Below, in pieces: positions 33,830 to 45,255 of a DNA stretch of 64,000 bases. This DNA is from Siphonodentalium dalli (taxonomy: Eukaryota > Mollusca > Scaphopoda > Gadilida > Siphonodentaliidae): contig CP136062.1 of the NCBI GenBank assembly GCA_032622095.1, positions 198,161,887 through 198,225,886 on the forward strand, given 5' to 3'. The notes beneath the pieces were generated by a model. It searched no databases. It was not told where the DNA came from and was given only the letters and a program-made list of their open reading frames with translations. Every line of letters begins with the position of its first letter. Position 1 is the first letter of the stretch. Made by a program: the position numbers and the translations under genes.

Positions 33830-35704
33830 TGTCGGCATTACATTGACCATTCGGCCCATTTGCAACAACGCCATGTTGCCTATATCGCGGCGTTGCGAAC
33901 ACTTTGGGGTTTTGTTATAATAACTAATAGATTGTCATGATATTGAAGCATCTGGTGAATGATATGTAGATGTCAGCTTATATTTGCACATTCCGTATAC
34001 AATTCGCTTAATTTTGGTGTGATTCATATTCTTGATTACACGAAGGTGGTAAATTAGTCTGCACTTTAACATATTATTTTATGTATATTTAACGAATACA
34101 CGACGAACGTGTAAATTTGACATTGTAATACGTTCTCCTAACGTACGATCGATTTACGTCGATAAAAGTCTTATTTTTCAAAATTTTAAGCTGAGACTTC
34201 GTGTGTCTGCGTGCAATACTTATATATTCTTAAAATGACAGAGTACAACAGGGGGGGGGGCGAAATTTGTTTACGAGACGTGAGGTAGGGGGGTTGGTGG
34301 GTACCCGAGGCCGGAAACAGTTTTTGACCACGTTTTTTGCATTTTTTTTTCATTGACATATTTTCAACTGTTTTAAACATATTTGTTTATATGTTGTGGC
34401 TTGTTGCAATATGAGAAGCACTAATACATTCAATATTGTTATAATTACCCCCATAAGTTGATATAAAATGGAAAAATAGTGAATATTGTGGGGGTGGGTC
34501 CCAAAATTTTCATTGATTTTTTTTGCGCGCAAATATTTTTTATTGTTTCTGTTTCAGCTTGCTTGGCAGTTTTTATAATGAAAATTGTCTAGTTCACTGT
34601 GTGGTTCAATAAAAAAATACTTCAGATAGCTCTAGGGTGGGGTGAACTTAATGCAGTCTGACAATATCAGCTAACAACTCATGACAGAATATTAATTACA
34701 ATAATTCTTATACTCTTTATTCATACAGTTAGTTGATGTATGAGTGTAATGTATGAAATAAGTATTTGTATCAGTGTTTGTACACTAAAATTGATTGCAT
34801 ATCAGCATATGTGATACAATTATGGCCATGTGACCCTCAACGCAGGGCAACTCATTTTATTTTTAACCCTTCGAACACTATGGCCCCAGAGCATTAGTAG
34901 CACCGCCCCCACTCGTTCAGATAACCGCCGGTATTCTCAATGTATCAGATTAATGTAGAGTTAATAATATATAGTAGACACAGGTAGACATATAATAGTA
35001 AATCAAGAGTACAGTCGGTATACTGTAAAGAGAAGACCAAATTGGAGTTATCTTCCCTACACCAACACAATGACGTTATGCTTACTGTGACCTCATCTCC
35101 ACGGTCACATGTCACTAAAGTGCACATCCGTGTATATGGATTTGGCACTAAATTGACCATCCGCGTTCAAACTCAAAGGGTTAAACATTATTTTAGGCCT
35201 AGTCCTAAGTCGTAATGCGAGGTCGGGTCGGTGGTCATGTAGGCATACATAAAAGCTAATTCATATGCACATTTTCCTTTTTGGTATTACTATAGGCTCT
35301 AGGCCTACTAGTTGATGCTGGTTGATGTCTGAAAAAAAGATAAATTTAATTTTGTGTAATTTTTTATTCTATTATAGGCCCTAACACTGGCCCTAGTTAT
35401 TTTTTGTTGTCATTCCAGGGGATTCAACATATTTTTCATCTACTCACACAGATGAATAGGCTGGGTTATAAATTTACCAATATAATCACATCATATTCTA
35501 CCTTTGTTGATAGCTTAGAGTTCAATTTAGTTGAAATTATCGCTGATTACTGCTGATTATCGCATAATTATCAGCCAAGAAAATATTTGTCTTGTACATG
35601 TTTGTAAACAGGAAGTAACATTTAATTTGGTCTTTCAAAGAAGGGACCAATATAGAGCGGTTGGTCGTTTTTACAGAGGGGACCAACATAAAGCGTTGTA
35701 GTAG
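33830..35704. other. Unassigned intron stretch
   Basis: Contains a run of 10 G at 34251-34260. No gene or repeat boundary was recognised. Confidence 0.4.
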
Positions 35705-35900
35705 GGCGGCTCCGTGTCAAAAACAGGGTGAATCGTGCATTTTATGGTAAAAGCAACAAACTTTGTATACAACATCCTGAGGTGATATCTTGTGGATTTG
35801 GATATCATGCCAAGCTAGGGAGAGCCCATGGTTGCCATGGTAACCACCGAAAAACATAGTTTTTGGAATGGGAAGATCGAATATTGATTCTTTCCACATT
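35705..35900 (+). repeat. Repeat family C, + copy, with X-box-like palindrome
   Basis: Blocks CGTGCATTTTATGGTAAAAG, GATATCATGCCAAGCT and CCCATGGTTGCCATGGTAAC match the reverse complement of 45000-45255. The near-palindrome GGTTGCCATGGTAACC lies at 35830-35845. Confidence 0.7.
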
Positions 35901-36059
35901 CATCCAAATGTTCACTCAGTGAAATTTTGCGATATTCTCGTTGATTTATCTCGAACACCAACTGTATATACACGCAAAAGAAATTTTCTACACCTGGGCA
36001 CTCGGATATACGCGGAATTCTGTTCTTTAATTGCCTGTTGGATTGTGGGACTTTTATGA

Positions 36060-36310
36060 ATTTTGCTTAATCCGTAAGAGCTGCATTTAGATAGATAGAT
36101 AGATAATTTTTTAATGGCTAAAAGATGCAAAATTAGCAGACATATGAGCATAAGCATATATACAAAAGAGTAACACAGAGTGTGACATTCATATAGTATA
36201 AATATAAAAAGTATAGATATATAAATATAGCAAGAATGCAGCTTGACAGTTCTGTAGAGGGACAAGATAGTGAATAAACCTAGCTTAGTAATGACTACTA
36301 AATAGATACT
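36060..36310 (-). mobile_element. Probable non-LTR retrotransposon 3' end, (ATCT)n tail
   Basis: Read on the minus strand, TTTTAGCCATTAAAAAATTA leads into an ATCT run (the GATA run at 36089-36105). This fits the simple-sequence tail of a non-LTR element. No coding part is seen. Confidence 0.35.
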
Positions 36311-36315
36311 CGTAC

Positions 36316-36317
<2 letters not shown>

Positions 36318-36369
<52 letters not shown>
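36318..36369. repeat. (TA)n microsatellite
   Basis: About 26 uninterrupted TA dinucleotides. Open frames that run through it are repeat products. Confidence 0.95.
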
Positions 36370-36380
<11 letters not shown>

Positions 36381-36397
36381 CACACAAACATGAAAAA

Positions 36398-36660
36398 TCA
36401 ACCCGTGCTATCCCACCCTCCTCCATCAACAGGACTGTCATGTTGCTTAAGAGATACTAGTAAGAGAACTAACAGCTCTTCGCCACCTGCATATACACAC
36501 TGCTGCCATTTCATCTCAAATTTTGTAAGATATTCGGCTTCTTTATCAGTTAGGCATTTAGAGAACTTTGTGACAAACTTCTCCTCATTTGTAGGAAGTT
36601 TCTTGTAAAAACGATCGTCCAAGAGTGTATCTTCCGATTTGTCAGAACAAATGCAATTTT
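36398..36660 (-). CDS. Unrecognised minus-strand open frame
   Basis: A frame open from about 36660 down to the stop near 36398 encodes a tail with ordinary protein character: SEDTLLDDRFYKKLP, EEKFVTKFSKCLTDKEAEYL, KFEMKWQQC and GGEELLVLLLVSLKQ. The upstream part of the same frame enters a 182-bp tandem repeat, so any real exon would begin near 36660. I do not know the family. An acidic-charged helical segment is the most that can be said. It could be a decayed transposon protein. Confidence 0.25.
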
Positions 36661-37140
36661 TTGAACAGCTGGATGGGCGTATGTGACCCAGTTTGTGATT
36701 TCTAGATGGACTGGTGGCAGCACAAGAATACACAAGGATAGCCCCGTGGCTGCTGTGATTATGCATACATATTGGAATTTGGCAACGAGAAATTTTTAAT
36801 TTCCTCCACGCACGACTTACACCCAATTTTTGAACAGCTGGACAGGTTAATTGTGACCTAGTTTTTTATTTTGAAATGGACTAGTAGCGGCACAAAACGA
36901 ATCCAGAACAATAGCCTCGTGGCTGCTATGGTTATGCCTACGCAGGCGATTTATCAACGAAAACTGACCTTTTTTCATTATGTTGACCCCATGCACGACT
37001 TACGCCCAATTTTGAATAGCTAGACGAGCGTATGTGACCTGGTTTGTGATTTCTAGATGGACTAGTCGCGGCACAAGAAGAATCCAGAAAGGATGGCACC
37101 GTAGCTGTTGTGATTATGCATACATACATGTGGGCAATTC
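36650..37140. repeat. ~182-bp tandem repeat, about three units
   Basis: The series CCAATTTTTGAACAGCTGGA, CGTATGTGACC, TTTGTGATTTCTAGATGGAC, GGCACAAGAA, CGTGGCTGCTGTGATTATGC and GCACGACTTACGCCCAATTT recurs with starts near 36650, 36827 and 37007. Confidence 0.75.
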
Positions 37141-38814
37141 AGTAACGATTATTATCATATTATGAGAACTGGGAACTAGAAACTGGGGTTGGTCTGGGAA
37201 CTAGTAACGGAATTCATGGAACTTGTGTAAGGGCAGATATGAATCTACTCACAAACTCACAAACAACCTTCAACGGCATTACAGCACAATAAATTGGGTT
37301 GATACAGTGCAATGGTAATATGGGTGAATCTGTGTTTAAAAAAAATAAAAAATAAAAAGATTATTTAGCTGGTTTTGAATGAGATGATATATACCGAACC
37401 ACGGTGCCACACACCAATGCGAACTGTATGTACTCTATATATGTATACATCAGAGGCTACATAGGTGAAGCTGTACCTCCATGGTGTTACTTGTAACAAT
37501 CTTAGTCGACGAATCTTAATGCGTCATAACGTATGGAATTATACCTGCTAAGTTAATGGCACCTAATCGTATCGTTGTCTCCTAAAATTGTGTGGACCGA
37601 ACAATGAAGAGCATTTGTTTGATAATTCATGTTTCCGATGGGTGGGAAAGTAGTGTGGGGACCGTGGATATATTCTAGGAATCTGGTACTGATATATACG
37701 GCGCAGCAATGCCGATAGTTGTGTGGTTTAGAATAATTCAAGTGTCCGATGGGTAGTCGAGTTGGATTGTCTTCATCTAGAAATGATACACTGATATGAC
37801 CGTCGCAAATCATATTAAATAAAAGGTCGACCGACCATAATGTCCCTGGACACGGTGGCTAGCTGAAGGATTGGATATGTCCGGCATAAATGTCATCATC
37901 CGGAAACCTCAAATGTTGAAAATCAAGAAAAATCGTCAAACTAGGGGCCATAATTGCGGTAGAAAAGATCGGATTAAGTCTGGTTTTCGAACTAGTTCAA
38001 GATATTTTTTTAAAACAGCTCTTACGCAAAACATTGTTAAAATCGGTTAATATATGTTCAAGTTATTGCGCTAACCAGCTAGAAAAGTCGGCAAAAATGG
38101 CAAGAACTCGACAAAAATGGTTCCAACTAATCTCATAATTGCAGGTTCCAACGATGTTTAATATCAGTGCCAAATTTTATAATAAAAAATGACTGGATAA
38201 TGACGGAATATGTACACAGGCTCGGACTAAAGTTGGGTCCCAGGATGTATGATGCTATGTCAAAAATGTTTTCTATTAAATATGTATGGCAGTGTGCGTT
38301 TTAGTCATGGTTCGGACGATGAACCCATTTCTTTGTGATAGATGCCAAGATTAATCAATTAACATGCAATTGAGTTAAATGGAGGTAAAAGCTATTCTGC
38401 ATCATAAGTTTCAAGATCTATCCAAGTAGACCCACGGAGCGTCGATAAACCTAGCGGTATTTTCAATTAGGAGATTCATTTCAACAGAACATTGTATGTC
38501 AGTATATAAAGAGTGATTTTTAATCACCTCTCCAATTCTGTTCGCTGGCGACCACACAATGCCACCAGTCTCATAAGATTAATATATGGATTTCCAGAAT
38601 AACAGGTGCGCCTTGGGTGGTAAAAGCCTTTTGTATTTATCACATTGAGTGTTTCTTTCAACGGTTTACATTTCAACATCAGAGAGAAGACCAACAACAA
38701 TATGACTACATTCCATGCATGTAGGTTAAAATAGTACATTCCTTGGAGTATAAATAACATTATTGAATAACACAATCAAACCACCAAATACATGTAGTGT
38801 GCTGTCCAAAATGT
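37141..38814. other. Unassigned intron stretch
   Basis: No recognised gene, RNA or repeat boundary. Short open frames on the minus strand (37553-37813 and 38524-38775) have no motif. Confidence 0.4.
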
Positions 38815-38895
38815 CTTGTTTTTATATGTAGTCATGCGTGTTTGGTACTTTTACCATAAAATGCACGATTTTGTCAGCTATCCGCCCCACTATTT
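38815..38895 (-). repeat. Repeat family C fragment
   Basis: TTTTTATATGTAGTCATGCG, CTTTTACCATAAAATGCACG and TATCCGCCCCACTAT match 45165-45255 in the same orientation. The X-box part is missing. Confidence 0.65.
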
Positions 38896-38897
38896 GT

Positions 38898-39440
38898 GCA
38901 TTAGATTAGACGCCTTCAATCATAAACAATCATGCGATAAGAAATTATGTAAGATGGTTGGGTGTGGGCTGGGGGGGGGGGGGTATCGAATAACATTATT
39001 CTCAATACTTGGATGTCATATGAGTTTGTTATTTTGTGCATAATATTAGATAATCCTTCAATCAAAAACAAAAAATTTTAGAACTGGAATTGCGAACAAA
39101 AATCTTCGATCTGAATTGGGTGGGGGTGGCGAATAACTTTATTCTTCAAACTTGGGGTGGCGAATAACATTAGTCTTTAAATTCGGACGTAGACAAGTTT
39201 CTTACTTTATGTATTTGATTAGACGATCCTTCATTCATAAACAATCATTTCATAGAACTGGAAGTCGAATTGCGAATAAAAATCTGCGATCTGAAATTAT
39301 GTATTGGTTGGTGGGTTGGCGGGGTGGTGAATAACTTTATTCTTAATACTTGGATGTCAGATGAGTTTCTTATGCTGTACATTAGATTAGTCGATCGTTC
39401 AATCACAAACAATAGACAAGAAACAATAAACAAATGTGTT
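38898..39440 (+). repeat. ~180-bp tandem repeat, about three units
   Basis: Recurring blocks are CATTAGATTAGACGMYCCTTC, AAACAATC, GAACTGGAANTYGAATTGCG, AAAAATCTGCGATCTGAA and GGCGAATAACNTTATTCTT. The first unit contains a run of 13 G at 38971-38983. Confidence 0.65.
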
Positions 39441-40524
39441 CGTTACAACTTGTGCTATCTAGTTACTTAACCCACAACAGCGGTTCTGGGGTTAGGACGA
39501 AAAGTTGCGAACGGACGGACGGATAGATAGACAGATCTCATAATATGTCTATATAAACATACATGTAAACACACCAACTTTTGTCTTTTCGGATAAAGCA
39601 TCTTGCGGAAAACCACAAGCAAAGTGGTGAAACTCGCGTCGAGAGACATTCCCTTTGTCAGATTTGTTTAAACGCAGAAAAAGAATGGACTAGTGGTCCA
39701 TGATCGATACTTGTTTCTCAATGAATACATATCGCTCGCGATAATTTATGGAGTGTCAATAAGCGTTTTATCGGCCTGTACATTGTTCCGATTGGTAACA
39801 AAGTAGTTTGACAGCATGTTCATACCACCGAATAGAGTTATCAATTAAATGACAACTGAACGACAAGATGCGCCCTTTGACCACCAATGTAGGTCTAAAC
39901 CAGGTTTAAACTTGGATGTTTAAACTGGAGATAATGACTCCGGCCTATATGTTCAAACATAAAACCCAACATCATAATTTTGCATATATACATAATAACT
40001 GCTAGTATACAATTTATATGCATACGTAAAAAATGAAGCACGTAACAAATACTGCTCAGTTGTATGTATTTGATTGTATATATCGATTATAACATGTCAT
40101 ACAAGTGGGTTTATTCATAGGCCATGTTAAGTGATACATGTTTATCTGGCTGGTATATATATATGACATGCACCACGGATAGCGACCAAACATTTGGTAA
40201 AACATTTTGTCGCCATCAAATTGTTTCCATCAAATTGCCGTTCGATTCAGGGATGTGAGAAGGGAGGGGCACACATGCTATTACAAGTACTTATAATTTA
40301 TGTGCACATGACAATGGTCCGGTTTTAGTCTGCACATGTCATGCCGTTACTTTCAGACTTTAAGTTGTGAACGTATTGTCTGTATGTGTATGTAGCCTTA
40401 ACGATAGGAGTAGAGGCAACTTGAGCCTCACTGCCACATATTCACGATCACCTATATTGACTGGCTAGTGTCGCTTTTTACCGATCCAGCAGGAAGAGAA
40501 CTTTTAATGTTTAATTGAACAACT
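39441..40524. other. Unassigned intron stretch
   Basis: Nothing recognised apart from short ACGGACGGACGG and GATAGATAGACAGA runs near 39514. Confidence 0.4.
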
Positions 40525-41395
40525 TTAAATGAATAACTCGACACGACAAACACAAAGGGCACTTACTACCTCCAAGACACACCTGTTGTGTTGTGATGTT
40601 GTAGATCGCTCATATGAGGTTGGTGGCCTTTTGTTGCCGATCGATTATCGTGAAAGGTCAGATTTGGAGAGTGGTCCAAAATTAGCCTTTAGTTTATCAA
40701 ACAACGTTCTATTGAAATTAAATTTCTATGGGAAATACCATAATGCCTATCGAATCTCTCCAGGTCTACCTTGATAATGACTTTGCTTAGAATAAACTAG
40801 AACAATAAACCGTTAAATTTTCGAAACACAATGACAATTAAATTTTCTAGAAGGATGCAGCCTTTATGTCTTTTGCAAAGAAACTGGCTGATATTGACCA
40901 CTTTTACACACTAATTGGTTAATTATTCTAACATCCGATCCAAGACTAACAACTCACAAACTCTAAAATATTTTTAAAAAACGTTGAATGAGTTACTAAA
41001 CACGACAAGCACAAAGGGCGTTTACTGTCCAACACATACTTGTTGTTTTGTGATGTTGTATATGTCTCTTATGAGACTGGTGCCCTTTTTGTCGCTGGAT
41101 TATCGTGAGAGATCAGAATTGGAGAGGGGTCCATAATTAGCCGTTGGTTTATCAAACAACTTTCTATTGCCATTAACGTTCTATAGGAAAGGCCATAATA
41201 CTCATAGAAGCTCTCCAAATCTACTTGGAAAATTGCTTTGTCTGGAATAGACTAGAAGATTAAACGGTGAAATTTGCGCACAATGGCATTCAAATTTCGA
41301 GAAGGATGTAGGCTTACGTCTTTTGCAAAGAAACTGGCTAATATTGACCACTTTTACAAACTAATTGGTTGATCGTTCTAACGTCCGAACCAGTT
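40525..41395 (+). repeat. Tandem duplication, ~455-bp spacing
   Basis: 40525-40945 and 40983-41395 share the order ACACGACAARCACAAAGGGC, TTGTGATGTTGTA, GATTATCGTGARAGRTCAGA, GTTTATCAAACAAC, CTTTTGCAAAGAAACTGGCT, ATATTGACCACTTTTACA and CTAATTGGTT. Identity is about 80% by eye. No preserved reading frame spans either copy. Confidence 0.75.
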
Positions 41396-41664
41396 ATTCA
41401 TGAACTCTAACACATTTGACAAATATGGCACTGCATGAGCATCCATGTATGTATTTCCAATGGCATAGCGTCCAATTAGAACATTAACATAAAACGGATT
41501 TAGTGGTAAGCTAATATACTGTCGGAAGTGACTTCAATGTTCATTAATTATTATGATTATGTATATATATCCACAGGTTTATAATTATTATGACTAGTAC
41601 ACTTGCTTGAATACATAATGCTATCATGAGAATGAGTATCGATGAGCATGCCATGCACAATTAG

Positions 41665-42051
41665 TTGTCATCGATAGCAACATTCAGTAAATTCGCATCT
41701 TATCGTATTATCAAGACCTCATTTGAACGAGAAAGTTACCTATCAATAACAAACCACCGAGTCGTGCAAAGCGTCCTTCTTTTCCGAACGAGGAACCATA
41801 GACTCCCAATAGAATATGGCACGTGGACCAATGCCCCATATTCGGATAGATTATGTGCCCTCTGCAACTCAGAAATAGGCGACGAGTATCATGTCATCCT
41901 TAAATGTATTGAACCCCAAGACATACGCGTACAATACCTCCGACCATACTATTACCGGAGACCAAACGCTAACAAGTTAGCAGCACTATTCAATAACCAC
42001 AACAGAAGAATTACCAAGAATCTCTGTTTTTATAAAAAAAAAGGTCATTGA
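41665..42051 (+). mobile_element. Non-LTR retrotransposon ORF2 C-terminus (remnant)
   Basis: This 128-codon frame has no proper ATG and a TAG just upstream. It matches the C-terminal end of CR1/Daphne-type reverse transcriptase proteins: HRVVQSVLLFRTRNHRLPIE, then the Cys-His motif LCALCNSEIGDEYHVILKC, then PNANKLAALFN. The catalytic RT and endonuclease domains are absent, so the copy is 5'-truncated and inactive. The clade is inferred from the motif only. Confidence 0.8.
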
Positions 42052-42239
42052 TATATTTCGGAACTCTTGAGGCTACATTTTCGGACAAACAAGTAATCCC
42101 CCCTTCAAAATATACCGTTATAATATACTTGTTTCTTACACATGTACCAACATTTTATAAAGAAGGACCCCAACACCAATATAATATTTTATGGCTGCAG
42201 ATGCGCTTATTTGATAAGCACAACAAGTAATACAATCTG

Positions 42240-42924
42240 ATTCCTCTTGAGGCTTAATCACTTAAACCATTCAAAATCCATATCCATTGACTGAACACGC
42301 AACCATTACGCCGAAATTAATAATAATACCCTATATATCTATCAGACAAAATATAAATATAAAAGAAGCATCTTTCCCTTCCCGCGCTCTCTCTCCATTC
42401 TCCATCTATATACCTTGTCTTTCACTCTATATTATCTCTCTCTCTCTACGTCTGTCTTACATATAATGTTTGTGTTCTATTGAAATAGTGTTCAACTATC
42501 CTTTCCCAGTGTTCAGTCAGTCGAATTTTTCAAAGCAATCAAACAGAAACAAAAGGCCCATTGCCTATTTAAAAAAAACTTAATGTCGTTTTCGCGATAT
42601 ATAACTTGAACAAACGTCGACCGATTTAATGCATAGTTGATAAACGGATTTTTCATAGTAACATCTCGGTCGTTCTCGAAAAGCGGATGTTTTACCTGAG
42701 ATATGGATTTTAAATTGTGTACTTGAGTAATCCCAGGGCGATAACTTTAAAGCACTTCAACTAAACTGATCCCTGTTCTACGACAATATATGGAAATAAA
42801 TAAAAACATCGATGCTCAACTGTTGTTAAATATATATTATTATTATTATTGGCGTACATGCGTCCTATTACCATACTGTTGGGGATAGCATTTTGAATCT
42901 ACCCATATATAAAATTTATATGTT
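42240..42924. other. Unassigned intron stretch, CT-rich near 42390-42450
   Basis: Contains a CTCTCTCT-rich block and an (ATT)n run near 42836-42850. No gene was recognised. Confidence 0.4.
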
Positions 42925-43160
42925 CTTACAAGTATATGACCCAATCAAAATAGATGCACAGCGAATAGTTTTTATGAGGTTGCTGGTCATTAGCAATACA
43001 TAATGGATAGAGTATGACAAAAAACAGGTGATTCACCAAAATGGTTGCCATGCCAACGGTGTACGTTATTCGATCATGTCCAAAATGATATATAATGGTG
43101 TGATATACATGTGTGCCAACTGCGATGCTTTCATCATAAAATTGACGATTGTGTCCTCTT
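42925..43160 (-). repeat. Repeat family C, degenerate copy
   Basis: AAAATGGTTGCCATGCCAAC, GATCATGTCCAAAATG and ATCATAAAATTGACGATTGT align with the family C series at 45075-45240. The X-box palindrome is mutated. Confidence 0.45.
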
Positions 43161-43852
43161 TCCACCCAACTAATGGTGTGGCCATTGTCTATCGGGAAGA
43201 GCAATTTCTAATTTTAAGGGTCGCCAATTGGCCTGGTCACATGTTTCGTAAAATCTCTCACACAAGTAATAATCAGTCTATGGATAAGATATGTGTCTCA
43301 AAATAAAGGCTATGATCTCCAGAATGTAACAAAATATTAATATGATGCAATAAATTGAGAAAGGTTCCTCATAAAGACAAATAATAGCACATGAAGTGAT
43401 AAAACACTTGACCTTTCATAGTCACCTTGACTCTTGAGATCAGTGCTGGAGGTTCCTCTTGGAGAATGTATGCATGCAAGTATTATTATATAACCATATC
43501 CACCAACAAGTCCACCGTTCTCACTAAAATAATTCACATATGATCATTTTCCAGAATTCTCAGAACCACATACTGTTGCTATGGTAACGCAATTTTTGAG
43601 GCTACTAATCGATAAGAAGCTTATCAACAATGGTTTCCAATGTCTCTAGTATATGGGATTTACGATTAACTACATTGCACAAAATCCCCAAATTTTGTTT
43701 ACGAAACCCATTTTTTATATATCAATCAATCCTGGAGCATCCAAAGGTTGCCAATAACTATTGCGATGTGGTTGCAAGAATGGGTGCAAAAACAATTGTA
43801 AATTCTCGAGGGCATCATTACGCTGCCCTGCTCTATGCAGTTGCAATTGTAA

Positions 43853-44014
43853 ATACAGTAACGCCCTAAGTAATCGACCCCTTAACCACATCAGAATTAT
43901 GGGTAATTTTCAGGATTTAGTCGGAAATAAATATCCTTATTTCCGACTAAATCCTGAAAGTTACCCATAATTCTGCTGTGGTTAAGATGTCGATTACTTA
44001 AAACATTACTGTAA
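43853..44014. mobile_element. 162-bp hairpin (MITE-like), ~78-bp arms, 6-base loop
   Basis: 43853-43930 pairs with 43937-44014 around ATATCC. The inner ~35 bp (TTTCAGGATTTAGTCGGAAA) are near perfect; outer parts (CAGTAAYG, TAAGTAATCG) are diverged but continuous. Confidence 0.8.
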
Positions 44015-44029
44015 GTGTTGCCAACAGTG

Positions 44030-44999
44030 ACATGTATGCAAATTTTTCCAACTCTTTAGGGTGCGTTCACACAACTAGCAGAATTGACTGGCGATTTGTC
44101 ATGAATTCTTCATACATGACTATCCATTGCACATTCTTGAATGCCACTTATCGCAGAATGAGTGTCTTCGACTGTTTTATCCTATACTGGAGCGGCGAAA
44201 TGCCACGAGTTATTGCACGATTGATTCTCATAATATATTAGAATCAAATTGTTTAGCACACTTCAGTTGTATAACAACTATATAGGGAATTACATATATC
44301 TCACGATATTGCTATTGCAAATGCACACAATTCATATCATACCTTGTCGCACATAATTCGCACCTACGCTCGTAATAAAAACATTTGCTTACCTCTATTT
44401 TGAAGAATTATAGTTAATATCATAAATATGTAAAATTTGCGGTACTTGTATGTTGCGCATATAATACCACAATGATTAGCAGCTTGTCAAATTGTGAGTA
44501 AGTGTTATTATAGCAGCACAAAGGTAATCGGGTAGCTCCATAGCAACGGTTGCCAAGCAGTTTTGTACCAGACCAATATTGTCCACACACACTCGCTAAA
44601 ATGATATGATATAAATTTAACGCGGAAGATTGTCATAATCAACTTTCAGATAGTTTTATATCATAGAAATGCTTCTCGTGTCATTGTAACCATCAATTAT
44701 AGTAATCAAAACAAACAACCCATTGTTTTGTTTTTTGCATTATATTTACGCTATTCCATCATCTTCTGGCCTATCATTTTTGTTTTGCAATCCTTAGAAT
44801 TGTTATATATATACAGAGTGATTTATCAGTTTATATTTTCTTGTCAAAGTACATTTTATAATAAAAAATGTTCACACATCTCAATAAAATGTTGATACAC
44901 GCAGCCAATAATAGGGACTTTCAAACAAATGGCGGCCATTTTATCCGCCATTTTGATTCTACCCAACTATAACGGACACATGAGCCAATGGATATATAG
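44030..44999. other. Unassigned intron stretch
   Basis: A GTTGCCAAGC word near 44550 resembles half of the family C X-box. Nothing else was recognised. Confidence 0.4.
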
Positions 45000-45255
45000 C
45001 CTGATCCCTTTTCAGTACAAATAGGTACATAAAACATTGTTTTTCGATCGGAAACTGAGTCATAACGATGCATACTTGTTGGGATTGAGAGAAAAACATG
45101 ATTTGTTGTCAAAACGGTTGCCATGGCAACCATGGGCATTCTCCAGCTTGGCATGATATCAAAAATGTCTTATTTTTATATGTAGTACATGCGTGTCAAG
45201 TTTGGTGCTTTTACCATAAATTGCACGATTTTGTCATCTATCCGCCCCACTATTG
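45000..45255 (-). repeat. Repeat family C with perfect X-box palindrome
   Basis: Read on the minus strand it parallels 35705-35900. GGTTGCCATGGCAACC at 45116-45131 is a perfect 16-bp palindrome fitting the RFX X-box consensus (GTNRCC then RGYAAC). Confidence 0.7.

Noticed and set aside
35912-36391. 159-codon minus-strand open frame
   Set aside because: Begins in a (TA)n tract giving poly-Ile-Tyr and runs through a probable LINE 3' tail; not protein-like.
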